Shown here one piece after another: positions 35,272 to 44,303 of a DNA stretch of 64,000 nt. Origin of the DNA: Desulfotomaculum sp. GTDB taxonomy: Bacteria; Bacillota; Desulfotomaculia; Desulfotomaculales; Desulfallaceae. Location of the stretch: positions 1 through 64,000 of the forward strand of contig JAENYQ010000004.1 in assembly GCA_016841675.1 (NCBI GenBank). The letters run 5' to 3'. The translations under genes and the position numbers were made by a program. The notes beneath the pieces are model-generated. The model was given only the letters and a program-made list of their open reading frames with translations, was not told where the DNA came from and made no database searches. How positions within the stretch are numbered: position 1 is the stretch's first letter; each line of letters opens with the position of its first letter.

Positions 35272-36534
35272 TTACGACCTACTAACCTCGACCCCCAGGG
35301 AGCGCAGCTTGTCTTCCAACCGGTGATAGCCTCGGTCAATATAGTGAGCGTTAGAGATTCCGGTCTGTCCCCGAGACATTAACCCGGCAATCACCAGGGC
35401 CGCACCAGCCCGCAGGTCAGTGGCCCTAACTTCGGCCCCATGCATTTCGGATACACCTTCCACTACTGCCATGCGCCCTTCTACCTTGATCCGGGCACCC
35501 ATCCTCTTAAACTCATCGGCCACCTGAAAGCGGTTTTCAAAAATATTTTCCACAATTACGCTGGTACCATTTACCATTGTAAGCATAGCCATCATTTGAG
35601 ACTGCATATCGGTGGGAAAACCGGGATAAGGAAGAGTTTTTATATCCAGAGGCTGCAGATTGCCGTTGGCATTGACCATAATGCTGTCGCCGTTTTCCAA
35701 GACTTCCACCCCGGCTTCCCGCAGCTTGGCACAAATGGGTTCCACGTGCGGCGGAATAATGTTTTCCAACACTAGTGAACCGCGGGTGGCCGCTGCTGCC
35801 ACCATAAAGGTACCGGCCTCGATACGGTCGGGAATAACGGTATAGCGCTGGCAGCCACCCAGTTCGGGCACTCCGTCAATTTTAATGATGTCGGTTCCGG
35901 CACCCCGCACTTTTGCTCCCAGGCAGTTTAAGAAATTAGCCAAGTCCACCACTTCAGGTTCTTTAGCAACATTCTCCAAAATGGTTTGTCCTATCGCCAG
36001 ACAGGCGGCCATCATCAGGTTTTCCGTAGCCCCTACACTGGGGAAATCAAGATAAATCCGGGCTCCCTGCAGCCGATTTGGTGCCCGGCCCACGGCAAAA
36101 CCGCCTTCAATTCTAATATCCGCACCCATACTGGACAGACCTTTAAAATGCAGGTCCATAGGCCTGACCCCTATATTACAGCCGCCGGGCAGCGATACCT
36201 TGGTATATCCGAACCTGGATAACAGCGGTCCCAGGAACAGGTTAGAGGCACGTAGTTTCTTCACCAGGTGGCATGGGGGGTCGGCTTTCAGACGGGATGG
36301 CGGATTAATCTGTAGTGTAGATTCGCACAGCCACGTCGCTTCAGCTCCCAAGTGCCTGATTATTTCAATCATCGCCTGCACATCGCTGATATCAGGAACG
36401 TTTTCCAACTTAACCTTATCAACAGACATTACAGACGCGCATATTACAGCCAAAGCAGCATTTTTAGCGCCGCTAATTCGTACTCGGCCCTGCAGAGGTT
36501 TGCCTCCGCTGATAATCAGTTTGTCCATTGTCAA
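35272..36534 (-). CDS. murA: UDP-N-acetylglucosamine 1-carboxyvinyltransferase
   Basis: First committed enzyme of peptidoglycan precursor synthesis. The substrate lysine is in SGAKNAALAV, the catalytic Cys in PGGCNIGVRPMDLH (about 119-132). The start is TTG 36534, seven bases after GGAGG, overlapping the previous stop as TTGA; the next ATG is two codons on. The product is 420 aa. Firmicutes often have two MurA; which paralog this is cannot be told here. Confidence 0.97.
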   Translation of the reverse strand: MTMDKLIISGGKPLQGRVRISGAKNAALAVICASVMSVDKVKLENVPDISDVQAMIEIIRHLGAEATWLCESTLQINPPSRLKADPPCHLVKKLRASNLFLGPLLSRFGYTKVSLPGGCNIGVRPMDLHFKGLSSMGADIRIEGGFAVGRAPNRLQGARIYLDFPSVGATENLMMAACLAIGQTILENVAKEPEVVDLANFLNCLGAKVRGAGTDIIKIDGVPELGGCQRYTVIPDRIEAGTFMVAAAATRGSLVLENIIPPHVEPICAKLREAGVEVLENGDSIMVNANGNLQPLDIKTLPYPGFPTDMQSQMMAMLTMVNGTSVIVENIFENRFQVADEFKRMGARIKVEGRMAVVEGVSEMHGAEVRATDLRAGAALVIAGLMSRGQTGISNAHYIDRGYHRLEDKLRSLGVEVSRS

Positions 36535-37478
36535 AGCTGATCCTCCCGTTTTGTAAACAACGGCTGTTGCAGCTCCCCGGCCAGCCATTCCCGCCACTCC
36601 CTTTCTAATCCTTCAAGGTTCAAATCCAGGGCAGTCTCCAAAGAATCATTAAAATTTGTCCCCCGGGCCAGATTTTTTATTATATTATGCAAGCCTTCTT
36701 CGCCGTAGACCGTTACGATGTATTCCACCACCGACAGGGACTGCCGATATGCCAGAGCTTGGTTGGGAAGCTTATCGAACTGCCGATCCATCTTTTTAAA
36801 GGGATACAACCCGCGGTCCCAAATTCCTTCTTGGGAACCAAATATATATCCGGTAATTTTATACTCCTGATACTGGGCCACCCCTTCGGTGAACCAGCGG
36901 GGGTAATTACCACGGGCCGCGTAATCCAGTACCAAGTGGGTTAATTCGTGTGCTATGGGGCCGGCATGCTGAAAAACCTGCCGCACCGCCTGCGGGTCAT
37001 CTTCTTTAACCCAGGCTTTCGGCGTCAGGACCCTGATTACCCCGCCCCAGTAGACCCCCATGGCATTTTCACTGGCCGGCCAGCCGAAACTAGCATTAAG
37101 CTCTTCCCGGGATGAATAAACCACAACGGGGATACGGGGGATCTTTAAGCCTGGCAAATAAGCAAAATCCTCGTACACCTGGTCATAAAATATCAGGCTG
37201 GTTTCCTGCACCAGGCGGGCACCGGACTCGTCACCCCGATAGCGCACGATAAATAAATCATCCTGCATTTGCTGCCATCCATGGGTGCTCAGCAACATCT
37301 GGACCCGGGCTATTTCCCGAAACAATCCGTAGATATAGCCTTTCACGCTGTCTGGCACCCGCACCAACAAAAAAGCACTTAGCATGAACAGCAACACCAA
37401 CGTGGCGTATAAAACGGATACCAGTCGGGGCGCTCGAGAGTCAACGGAGTGCGGGGAAAGCTGCCGCCTGGCTGACAT
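36531..37478 (-). CDS. Membrane-anchored MA-type (gluzincin) peptidase-like protein
   Basis: A 315 aa protein with one N-terminal membrane helix (about 20-40) and an extracytoplasmic domain containing the zinc motif HELTHLV (about 178-184) and a downstream WFTEGVAQYQEY, the peptidase MA-like pattern. ATG 37478 follows AAAGGTG; upstream ATG frames are less likely. It is coupled with murA (TTGA), which hints at cell-envelope work. The substrate is unknown. Confidence 0.85.
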   Translation of the reverse strand: MSARRQLSPHSVDSRAPRLVSVLYATLVLLFMLSAFLLVRVPDSVKGYIYGLFREIARVQMLLSTHGWQQMQDDLFIVRYRGDESGARLVQETSLIFYDQVYEDFAYLPGLKIPRIPVVVYSSREELNASFGWPASENAMGVYWGGVIRVLTPKAWVKEDDPQAVRQVFQHAGPIAHELTHLVLDYAARGNYPRWFTEGVAQYQEYKITGYIFGSQEGIWDRGLYPFKKMDRQFDKLPNQALAYRQSLSVVEYIVTVYGEEGLHNIIKNLARGTNFNDSLETALDLNLEGLEREWREWLAGELQQPLFTKREDQL

Positions 37479-37667
37479 AATTTCACCTTTTTCTGCAATT
37501 ATTAGCAAATTAATTATACAACTAATTGAGCAAAAAAACCCAAGTTAAAACATGGAAAAACAAGAAAGGCGCGCCTTTAATGAACTCTATTATGCGCGTC
37601 CTTTAATATTTATTAAAATTCTAATTTACCACATTCCTTCTTTATCCAATCTCACAACTGCCAACTT

Positions 37668-38288
37668 CTAATTGGGGTTGGATTTTAATTCCTTGATCAT
37701 TTGTTGTGCTTTATCCACGTCCAGCCCTTCCTTGCTCAAGCTTATAAACTTCTCCAATGCTTCAATCCCTTTTTCCACATCACGTCCATCGTCGCTGCGG
37801 TAAGCGTAAAACTGGCCCAGGTAATAATGGGCAGTTGCATTTTGTGGTTCTTTGGCCAAAACCGTTTCGATCTGTTGCACGGCATCACTATAATCCCCCA
37901 GCAGATAGTAAGTCAGCGCCAAATTCTGGCGCAGCTTAATGTCGTCCGGCGCAATCTCCAATGCTTTCAGGTAATTGTCCACCGCATCACGGCCCCTGCC
38001 TGCCTGCCAATAGAGTTCAGCCAATTGTCCCAACAACTCGGGGCTTTGGGGCTCGTCTTTTAGTTGACTTTCCAGAGCTGCAATTTGTTGATCCAGCGGA
38101 ATTTCCTGTTGGGCCTGCCCCATATCTGCAGGAGAACTGTCCGGGCTAAAAAGCCATAACACCGAAGAACCCACCAACCCCAAGGCAAGAAAAGCCGTGA
38201 GGACAATAAAAACTATTTTTTGGTTTTTTTTGCGTCTAGCCACATTGACAAAAGAGAAAGGACTGTTTTTTCCAGATTTACCGACCAT
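37668..38288 (-). CDS. Membrane-anchored TPR protein
   Basis: A 206 aa protein with one membrane helix near residues 25-46 (KIVFIVLTAFLALGLVGSSV) and three TPR units in the outer part (LLGQLAELYWQAGRGRDAVD, LRQNLALTYYLLGDYSDAV, AHYYLGQFYAYRSDDGRDV). The ATG follows GGGAGG. CcmH-type proteins share this layout, but no cytochrome-maturation genes are adjacent. Confidence 0.85.
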   Translation of the reverse strand: MVGKSGKNSPFSFVNVARRKKNQKIVFIVLTAFLALGLVGSSVLWLFSPDSSPADMGQAQQEIPLDQQIAALESQLKDEPQSPELLGQLAELYWQAGRGRDAVDNYLKALEIAPDDIKLRQNLALTYYLLGDYSDAVQQIETVLAKEPQNATAHYYLGQFYAYRSDDGRDVEKGIEALEKFISLSKEGLDVDKAQQMIKELKSNPN

Positions 38289-38491
38289 GGCAATTACCTC
38301 CCGGTCTATGAAAACGAATGAATTTACAAACTATAAACATTATACATGAAGTATAGTGTTAATTAAAACGCCATTACCTGGAACAGCCTTTAAATCTAGC
38401 ACCCACAGCACCCACCATGTGCACCGGGTGTTTAAAACATATTTTGTTAGTACTTCATACTGACTCCTGTCTGACTCTTGAGTAGTTACAA

Positions 38492-39865
38492 TCAGATAAA
38501 CAGAGACGGATTTTTATGCACACCATTAACTATAACTTCAAAATGCAGGTGCGGGCCGGTGGAATTGCCCGTAGAGCCGGCCCGTCCGACAAACTGACCA
38601 CGTTCAACGCTCTGTCCGGATTTTACCGCTGAGGATGACAGGTGAGCGTACCTGGTAACAACGCCGCCGCCGTGGTTAATATCTACACAAAGTCCATAGC
38701 CGCCCTGGTAATCGGCACTAATCACAGTCCCGGCCTCTGCCGCCACTATTGGGCTGCCATGGTTGGCTGCAATGTCAACCCCTAGATGGGAACGTCCCCA
38801 GCGACTACCAAAGGGAGATACAATACCGCCCCCGGTGGGATAGGCCAACCTGCCGCTACCGCCCCGGAAAGCTAGCAGTTTGCGGGTACCCTTGGCCACT
38901 ATCTGGTGTACCGGTTCTTCAATAATTTTTTCCTTAAATTCTTCCTTGTTTATCTCCATCCCGTTTTCCAAGGTGACCTGATACTCCACTTCCCTTTGAC
39001 CGGGCTTGCCGGACTGAACAACCTTACGTTCACCAAGGAACAGGTTATCGTCAACCTTTTCCTGGACCCGGTAAAGGATTTCTTCCTGGTGGGTGTCAGT
39101 ATAGGTAGTAATTACATCCACTAGCGGCGTGGTCCGCGAAATCTTTATTTCCTGGCCGACTTGCAGCGTATCAGGCTGCAGTTCGGGGTTGGAGAGTACC
39201 AATTCATCCACCGGCAATTGTACCGCTGAAGCGATATCCCAAAGAGTGTCGCCGTTCTTTACCTGGTAAGTCCTGACGCCTTTGCCGCCGAAACGAAAGT
39301 ATTCGACAGTCTCCTCTACGTCCATTAATTTGTCGGCAACCACCTGGGTTGGTTTAATTTCAACGTTTTGCTTAAAGTCAACATCCCATTGACCGCCATT
39401 GCTATAAACAGCCAGTAATTTGTTGATCACCTGATCACCGGTTACTTTGTCCTTTACAGAGGCAACCAGATTTCCGTCTACGTAAATACCAGTAGCCCCG
39501 AAATGGTAATCAAGCTTTTGTGCTAACTGCCGACGGATCTCGGCCCGGTTATCGGTTTGCAGTCGCCAAGCCGCGCGGTATTTAATTTCCTCGTTAATAG
39601 AAACCGGTAACTCAGAGTTCTGTTCCAGCCAAGTTATGTAATCCTGCACAATGGCTTCGGCATCGCCGCGGTCTGAAGCTACAGCGACTATTTCCTGACC
39701 CACCACTATCGCGCACCCTGCCTGGCTGAACATAGCCAGCACTGCAGCCACCGGAACAAGCAACAGCAGCACTATCTTAAGACCAGGTCGGGAGCCCAAT
39801 AATGTACGACCTAATGCCATTGAACTACTTGATTTTTTAGTTAACCAGCCAGTAACTTTACTCAA
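38492..39865 (-). CDS. M23-family endopeptidase with LysM and G5 domains
   Basis: A cell-wall endopeptidase of the spore/cell-envelope type. Domains in order: membrane anchor (about 28-50), a middle region, LysM (about 200-245: TYQVKNGDTLWDIASAVQLP), G5 (about 255-330), and a peptidase M23 domain (about 345-455) with GRSHLGVDIAA and HLHFEV zinc ligands. TTG 39865 is chosen as it follows GGGGAGTGG; a longer frame has no site. The product is 457 aa. It resembles SpoIIQ/YpeB-associated M23 proteins only in general. Confidence 0.92.
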   Translation of the reverse strand: MSKVTGWLTKKSSSSMALGRTLLGSRPGLKIVLLLLVPVAAVLAMFSQAGCAIVVGQEIVAVASDRGDAEAIVQDYITWLEQNSELPVSINEEIKYRAAWRLQTDNRAEIRRQLAQKLDYHFGATGIYVDGNLVASVKDKVTGDQVINKLLAVYSNGGQWDVDFKQNVEIKPTQVVADKLMDVEETVEYFRFGGKGVRTYQVKNGDTLWDIASAVQLPVDELVLSNPELQPDTLQVGQEIKISRTTPLVDVITTYTDTHQEEILYRVQEKVDDNLFLGERKVVQSGKPGQREVEYQVTLENGMEINKEEFKEKIIEEPVHQIVAKGTRKLLAFRGGSGRLAYPTGGGIVSPFGSRWGRSHLGVDIAANHGSPIVAAEAGTVISADYQGGYGLCVDINHGGGVVTRYAHLSSSAVKSGQSVERGQFVGRAGSTGNSTGPHLHFEVIVNGVHKNPSLFI

Positions 39866-40011
39866 TATAAAGTACCACTCCCCTGATATAAGCTGTTCTA
39901 ATATAAGCCAAACATGCAAATTATACCATAGAAAAGACCATGTCGCAAACTACCGCAAATGAACGAAAAAAGAGGGCTAACGGAATAATCCCAACACGAA
40001 AAGAAGTCAGA

Positions 40012-41361
40012 TTATCCGGCCGTAGTGCAAACTTTAAGGTATAGCGCACATTCCAGGCGTTTTTTAGCCAATTCACAGCCCAGCCCATATGGTTCCAATA
40101 AGTCACCATTAAACGCCAGGGCGTTGGCATGACAACCTCCGCTGCAGTGGAACCTGGCCCAACATTTTTGACATGCCTGTTTATTATATATATGTGCCTG
40201 GCTGAACATATTTGTGGTATCTTTTTCCACCCCGTTAAACACAGTTCCTACCTGAAATCCATGTCGGCCCACAAACTGATGGCAGGGGTACATCTCGCCG
40301 GTCGGCGCCACCGCCAGGTACTCCGTGCCTGCGCTGCACCCGGTAAGCCGCTTGGCCAGGCATGGTCCGTCATCCAAATCAACGTTGAAGTGGAAGAATT
40401 CCACCGGCCGGCCCTGACGATGCCGTTCCAACAGATACCGGGTCAATTTATCGTATTCCGCAAATATCACTGGCAAATCGCCTTCACGCAGGGCGTAATC
40501 CATCTCGGCTTCGGCAATTACCGGCTCCACCGACAGGTGGTCGAAACCCGCCTCCGCCAGGTGACGCACATCTTCGGCAAAATCCAAATTGTGGCGGGTA
40601 AAAGTACCCCGAATATAATAATCCTTTTCAAACGGCAGGCGTACGAATTCAGTACAGCGTTCCATTATCCGCCGGTAACTGCCCCCGCCGCCTGGTGTAG
40701 GCCGCATATGGTCATGCACTTGGGGCCTGCCGTCAACCGATAGTACCACTGCCAGATCGTTGTCTATAATAAATCTTTGCATTTTGGCATCGAGCAGCAT
40801 AGCATTAGTGGTCAGGGTAAACTTGATTATCTTGCATGCCTCCCCGGCCCGGGCCCGCCCGTATTCTACCAGGTCTTCCATCACCGGAACGTTCAAAAGG
40901 GGCTCCCCGCCGAAAAAGTCCACTTCCACGTGCCGCCTGCTGCCGGATGCATGCATTAAAAAATCTATGGCAGCCCGGCCCACCTCTTTTGACATCAACC
41001 CCCGGTCCCCGCCGAAATCCCCCTGGCTGGCAAAACAGTACCGGCACCTCAGGTTACAATCATGGGCCAGATGCAGACAAAGAGCCTTTACCGCTCCGTC
41101 GGCATTAGCATTATAAAAACCATGGGGCAGAGGGTCCGGTGCAAAGAGCATACCGTTGGCCTTTAAATCGGCAGCCTCCTGCAGCACTTCTTTTACCGTT
41201 TCAACCCCGTAGACCGGCAGGTATTGGGCGGCCACGTCTTCTTCATGTGCCGTCTCCAGCGCTTTGATGATATAGTAAGCCGGTTCATCAACGGCATGTA
41301 CAGCACCACTGTTGACGTCCATTACTATAAAAATGCCGTCAAAGGCAAAGGTATGAATCAA
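40012..41361 (-). CDS. scfB: SCIFF radical SAM maturase
   Basis: Radical SAM/SPASM enzyme that forms thioether bridges in the SCIFF peptide. The [4Fe-4S]-SAM motif is CNLRCRYCFA (about 102-111); the C-terminal SPASM cysteines include CSAGTEYLAVAPTGEMYPC and CQKCWARFHCSGGC. TTG 41361 gives the family beginning MIHTFAFDG and follows AGAAGGG; a longer frame to 41418 has no support. The product is 449 aa. The scfA precursor lies 135 bp upstream beyond a terminator-like hairpin. Confidence 0.95.
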   Translation of the reverse strand: MIHTFAFDGIFIVMDVNSGAVHAVDEPAYYIIKALETAHEEDVAAQYLPVYGVETVKEVLQEAADLKANGMLFAPDPLPHGFYNANADGAVKALCLHLAHDCNLRCRYCFASQGDFGGDRGLMSKEVGRAAIDFLMHASGSRRHVEVDFFGGEPLLNVPVMEDLVEYGRARAGEACKIIKFTLTTNAMLLDAKMQRFIIDNDLAVVLSVDGRPQVHDHMRPTPGGGGSYRRIMERCTEFVRLPFEKDYYIRGTFTRHNLDFAEDVRHLAEAGFDHLSVEPVIAEAEMDYALREGDLPVIFAEYDKLTRYLLERHRQGRPVEFFHFNVDLDDGPCLAKRLTGCSAGTEYLAVAPTGEMYPCHQFVGRHGFQVGTVFNGVEKDTTNMFSQAHIYNKQACQKCWARFHCSGGCHANALAFNGDLLEPYGLGCELAKKRLECALYLKVCTTAG

Positions 41362-41458
41362 TTCAACAACAACCCTTCTAAAAGAAAATGCGTAATAAAT
41401 TATGCTTGGGGAAATCATAATTGTTCATAGAAATGGCCATCTTTCAGCATGTACTAAG

Positions 41459-41494
41459 CGAAAAAAAGGCCTCATCCCTTTCGGGATCAGGCTT
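41459..41494 (-). terminator. Attenuator-like terminator between scfA and scfB
   Basis: AAGCCTGATCCC gaaa GGGATGAGGCCT followed by TTTTTTT. It directly follows the scfA stop and should make the abundant scfA message end mostly before scfB. Confidence 0.9.
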
Positions 41495-41495
41495 T

Positions 41496-41645
41496 TTAGT
41501 TTTTCTTCTTGTTGCAGGCCTGGTTGCCGACGGTCAGTGAGGTCTTGCACGCTGATTGGCATGAAGTCCGGCACTCGCCGCAACCACCGTCACGCACAGT
41601 GCTCTGCAGCGTCCGCCCGCTGATGGTTTTTATATGTTTGCCCAA
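41496..41645 (-). CDS. scfA: SCIFF ribosomal peptide precursor, five-cysteine variant
   Basis: A 49 aa peptide reading MGKHIKTISGRTLQSTVRDG, then GCGECRTSCQSACKTSLTVG, then NQACNKKKN. The SCIFF leader KHIKT and core CQSACKTSxTVGNQxC are clear. SCIFF normally has six cysteines; here the fifth is Leu (KTSL instead of KTSC). TTG 41645 lies eight bases after AAGGAGG. It is followed by a terminator and scfB. Confidence 0.93.
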   Translation of the reverse strand: MGKHIKTISGRTLQSTVRDGGCGECRTSCQSACKTSLTVGNQACNKKKN

Positions 41646-41714
41646 CCTTGTCGCCTCCTTAACTTAGTGACTGGTTAAATTATATGCCAAACCGAAAATA
41701 TTTAGCAAGCCATT

Positions 41715-42296
41715 TTAAGGAAACCTTTCGCCTGGGTCAGGGTTACTATTGGCTATCCGTAAAACCCCCTCTAAAAAAGCATGAAAACTATTTGATAGAT
41801 TTCTGTCTCGATCAATATAGTCAGCAATTCTTCTAGCACCTTGTAGTTTTTGATAATCTGGGACCAGTTTTTTTAGTTCCTCTGCCGCGTTGGTAACACC
41901 ATCGGGGTTACGGTATTTCTTTTTTCTTTGCAATCTTGCTATAGAAGGTTTATCATAAGCAGCAGCAACTGCGGTTAAATCCCCTAGAAACCATGATTCC
42001 AATTCGTTGCAAACAATGCGTACCACCGAATCTGGCCTGCCGACCCGGGCACAAATACTTGAAAGGTTATCTTTTATTCGGCAACAATCCCCACCATCCT
42101 GGTCCCGCACAATAATAAAGCGTACTCCAGGCTCTTTCCACGCGCGCAATTTACGAGTAATGGATTTTTCCAGGTCTTGTTTGCCTTCATGGGTAACTGT
42201 CATAAAATCTACTCCTTGCGGAAGCAGATCTGGCAATAACTTATCCAGTAATTCCTTCATAGAAGGCTCTTCCAACATAAAAACAATTTTACTCAT
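41715..42296 (-). CDS. DUF4276 protein, Toprim-like partner of an AAA ATPase
   Basis: A 193 aa protein of the DUF4276 family. FMLEEPSMKELL (about 6-17, acidic E) and IIVRDQDGGDCCRIKDNL (about 61-78, DxD-like) fit a Toprim-like metal site. Start ATG overlaps the ATPase stop (ATGA). Two-gene ATPase/Toprim modules such as AbiL, PARIS and OLD act against phage; this pair is similar in layout, but no activity is shown by sequence. Confidence 0.8.
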   Translation of the reverse strand: MSKIVFMLEEPSMKELLDKLLPDLLPQGVDFMTVTHEGKQDLEKSITRKLRAWKEPGVRFIIVRDQDGGDCCRIKDNLSSICARVGRPDSVVRIVCNELESWFLGDLTAVAAAYDKPSIARLQRKKKYRNPDGVTNAAEELKKLVPDYQKLQGARRIADYIDRDRNLSNSFHAFLEGVLRIANSNPDPGERFP

Positions 42297-43474
42297 CGTG
42301 GCCCGGCTCCTTCAAAAAAGCCTTGTTTCCACAATGAACCAGGCAAATCCCCTTCATCAACCAGGCTTTTTACCAATTCATTCTCAGAAGCCCTTTGAAT
42401 GATGCTGAAGCCTTCTTGCTTAGTTAACCAAAACAATTCAGATATATTTACACCGTTAACAAAATCCGGTGAATGAGTAGATATGAAAACCTGACCGCCC
42501 CTTTCACTATAGCTTCTAAATTCCTCTGCCAGTTCATATAAAAGTTCAGGATGCAACTGATTTTCCGGCTCTTCTATACAAAGTAAAGGGTGCGGATTTG
42601 GGTCATGCATTAGTAACAAATAAGCAAACATTTTTATGGTACCGTCTGAAACATAGCGGGCAATAAACGGATCCTTAAACGCCCCATCCTGAAAGCGCAA
42701 CACTATTCTTCCATCTGTAGTCTCGGCGGCCTGAACATCTGTAATGCCGGGCACTCTCTGGGCCATTTTAGCTAATATTTCCTGAAACCGTTCAAAATAG
42801 TGTTCATACATAAACTTTGCCACTAGAGGTAAATTTTCTCCAGTTGGTGATAAATGTTCACTATAGCCAGCATCTTGACTTGACCTGGCGGCTTGAATAT
42901 GAAAATCCATAACATGCCAGCCCTCAATTAAACGGCGAAAAGCAGCAATCTGAGGAAACTTCTGAAACTGCCCCAATCCTTTAATCGCTAATATATCAGG
43001 TGAATCCAATTTCTGCAGTTCACGTATTGGTTCCACATCAGGCTGTCCATATTCCATTTCATTAACAATAGCTGTTCCCGCACCTTCAGCGAAATCCAGG
43101 AAATGCCACGGCTGCCCCTTTTGACCGCGGCGGTATTTAAGAACCTCCCGCTTAACAACAGGTATTCCTCTATTATCCGTACCTATTTTTAAGTCATAAG
43201 TAACTACCGGATCCCCTGGTTTGGGGCGAAATTTAATGGCAAACTCTATTGGTCCCTTTTGACCCCTGGAAACAACTTCTTTATAGCCACCGCGCTTAGT
43301 AATGGCGGCCCTGACGTTATCAATTAGAGCATCATGTAAAAAGCCAAATACATCAAATAAAGTAGATTTTCCTGAACCATTGGCGCCTAAAAAAACTGCC
43401 ATGTTGGGTAAATCTTTAACGTTTACATCACGAAAAATTTTATAATTTTTTATCGACAGGGATTTAATTTGCAT
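42293..43474 (-). CDS. AAA15/21-type ATPase (SMC/ABC-like)
   Basis: A 393 aa ABC/SMC-type ATPase: Walker A GANGSGKST (about 31-39), signature-like YVSDGTIKMFAYLLL (about 285-299) and Walker B LLCIEEPENQLHP (about 308-320), then HSPDFVN. It belongs to the OLD/RecF-like AAA_21 group. It forms an operon with the DUF4276 gene. It probably senses or processes nucleic acid; a defence role is inferred from layout. Confidence 0.85.
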   Translation of the reverse strand: MQIKSLSIKNYKIFRDVNVKDLPNMAVFLGANGSGKSTLFDVFGFLHDALIDNVRAAITKRGGYKEVVSRGQKGPIEFAIKFRPKPGDPVVTYDLKIGTDNRGIPVVKREVLKYRRGQKGQPWHFLDFAEGAGTAIVNEMEYGQPDVEPIRELQKLDSPDILAIKGLGQFQKFPQIAAFRRLIEGWHVMDFHIQAARSSQDAGYSEHLSPTGENLPLVAKFMYEHYFERFQEILAKMAQRVPGITDVQAAETTDGRIVLRFQDGAFKDPFIARYVSDGTIKMFAYLLLMHDPNPHPLLCIEEPENQLHPELLYELAEEFRSYSERGGQVFISTHSPDFVNGVNISELFWLTKQEGFSIIQRASENELVKSLVDEGDLPGSLWKQGFFEGAGPR

Positions 43475-43583
43475 ATAAATTCCCCTTAATATCTTTATTG
43501 TATATTATTACCACAATCCAAATTTAACACTCTGACTGAGGTTAATCAATCACCACAATAGTTTAAGCAGAATAATTTGTCGT

Positions 43584-43921
<338 letters not shown>

Positions 43922-43924
43922 AGA

Positions 43925-44158
43925 TTAACTCTCCCGCTGTTCATCCTCACTTAATATTTCCAGGACCACTGACTCAATGTCGAGGTCATATGATTCTAAG
44001 GTGAAACGAAAATCCTCTGGTTTTTTTCTAGCATAGGATAGAAAATTACTTCTGTTATTTTATTTTTCTCAAAAGCAACAATAGCGTTATTTATTAAACC
44101 GTCAAATTTAATTACATTGGTGCCGCGCTGTAATTCTTCGCCAATTTGCAATCTTTTC
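43925..44158 (-). pseudogene. Frameshifted antitoxin-like fragment
   Basis: Two overlapping frames: RLQIGEELQRGTNVIKFDGL ... NNAIVAFEKNKIT, and in another frame KKPEDFRFTLESYDLDIESV ending EILSEDEQRES just before the PIN remnant. They look like the partner of that PIN toxin broken by a frameshift near 44040. No intact start or site. Confidence 0.45.
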
Positions 44159-44303
44159 TAATTCCTTTTGTCAGGGTACATCCCGGGGGATACCAACTAA
44201 CTAATTTTCATCACAAATGATTAATATTTTTTTAGCAAGTACGGTTATCATGTTTTCAAATGTTGTTTTTTAGTATATAATAGTAACTAAAAGGGTGGTG
44301 AAT

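Noticed and set aside
41715-43474. PARIS defence system
   Set aside because: The small partner looks like DUF4276, not DUF4435, so only a general likeness in layout is claimed.
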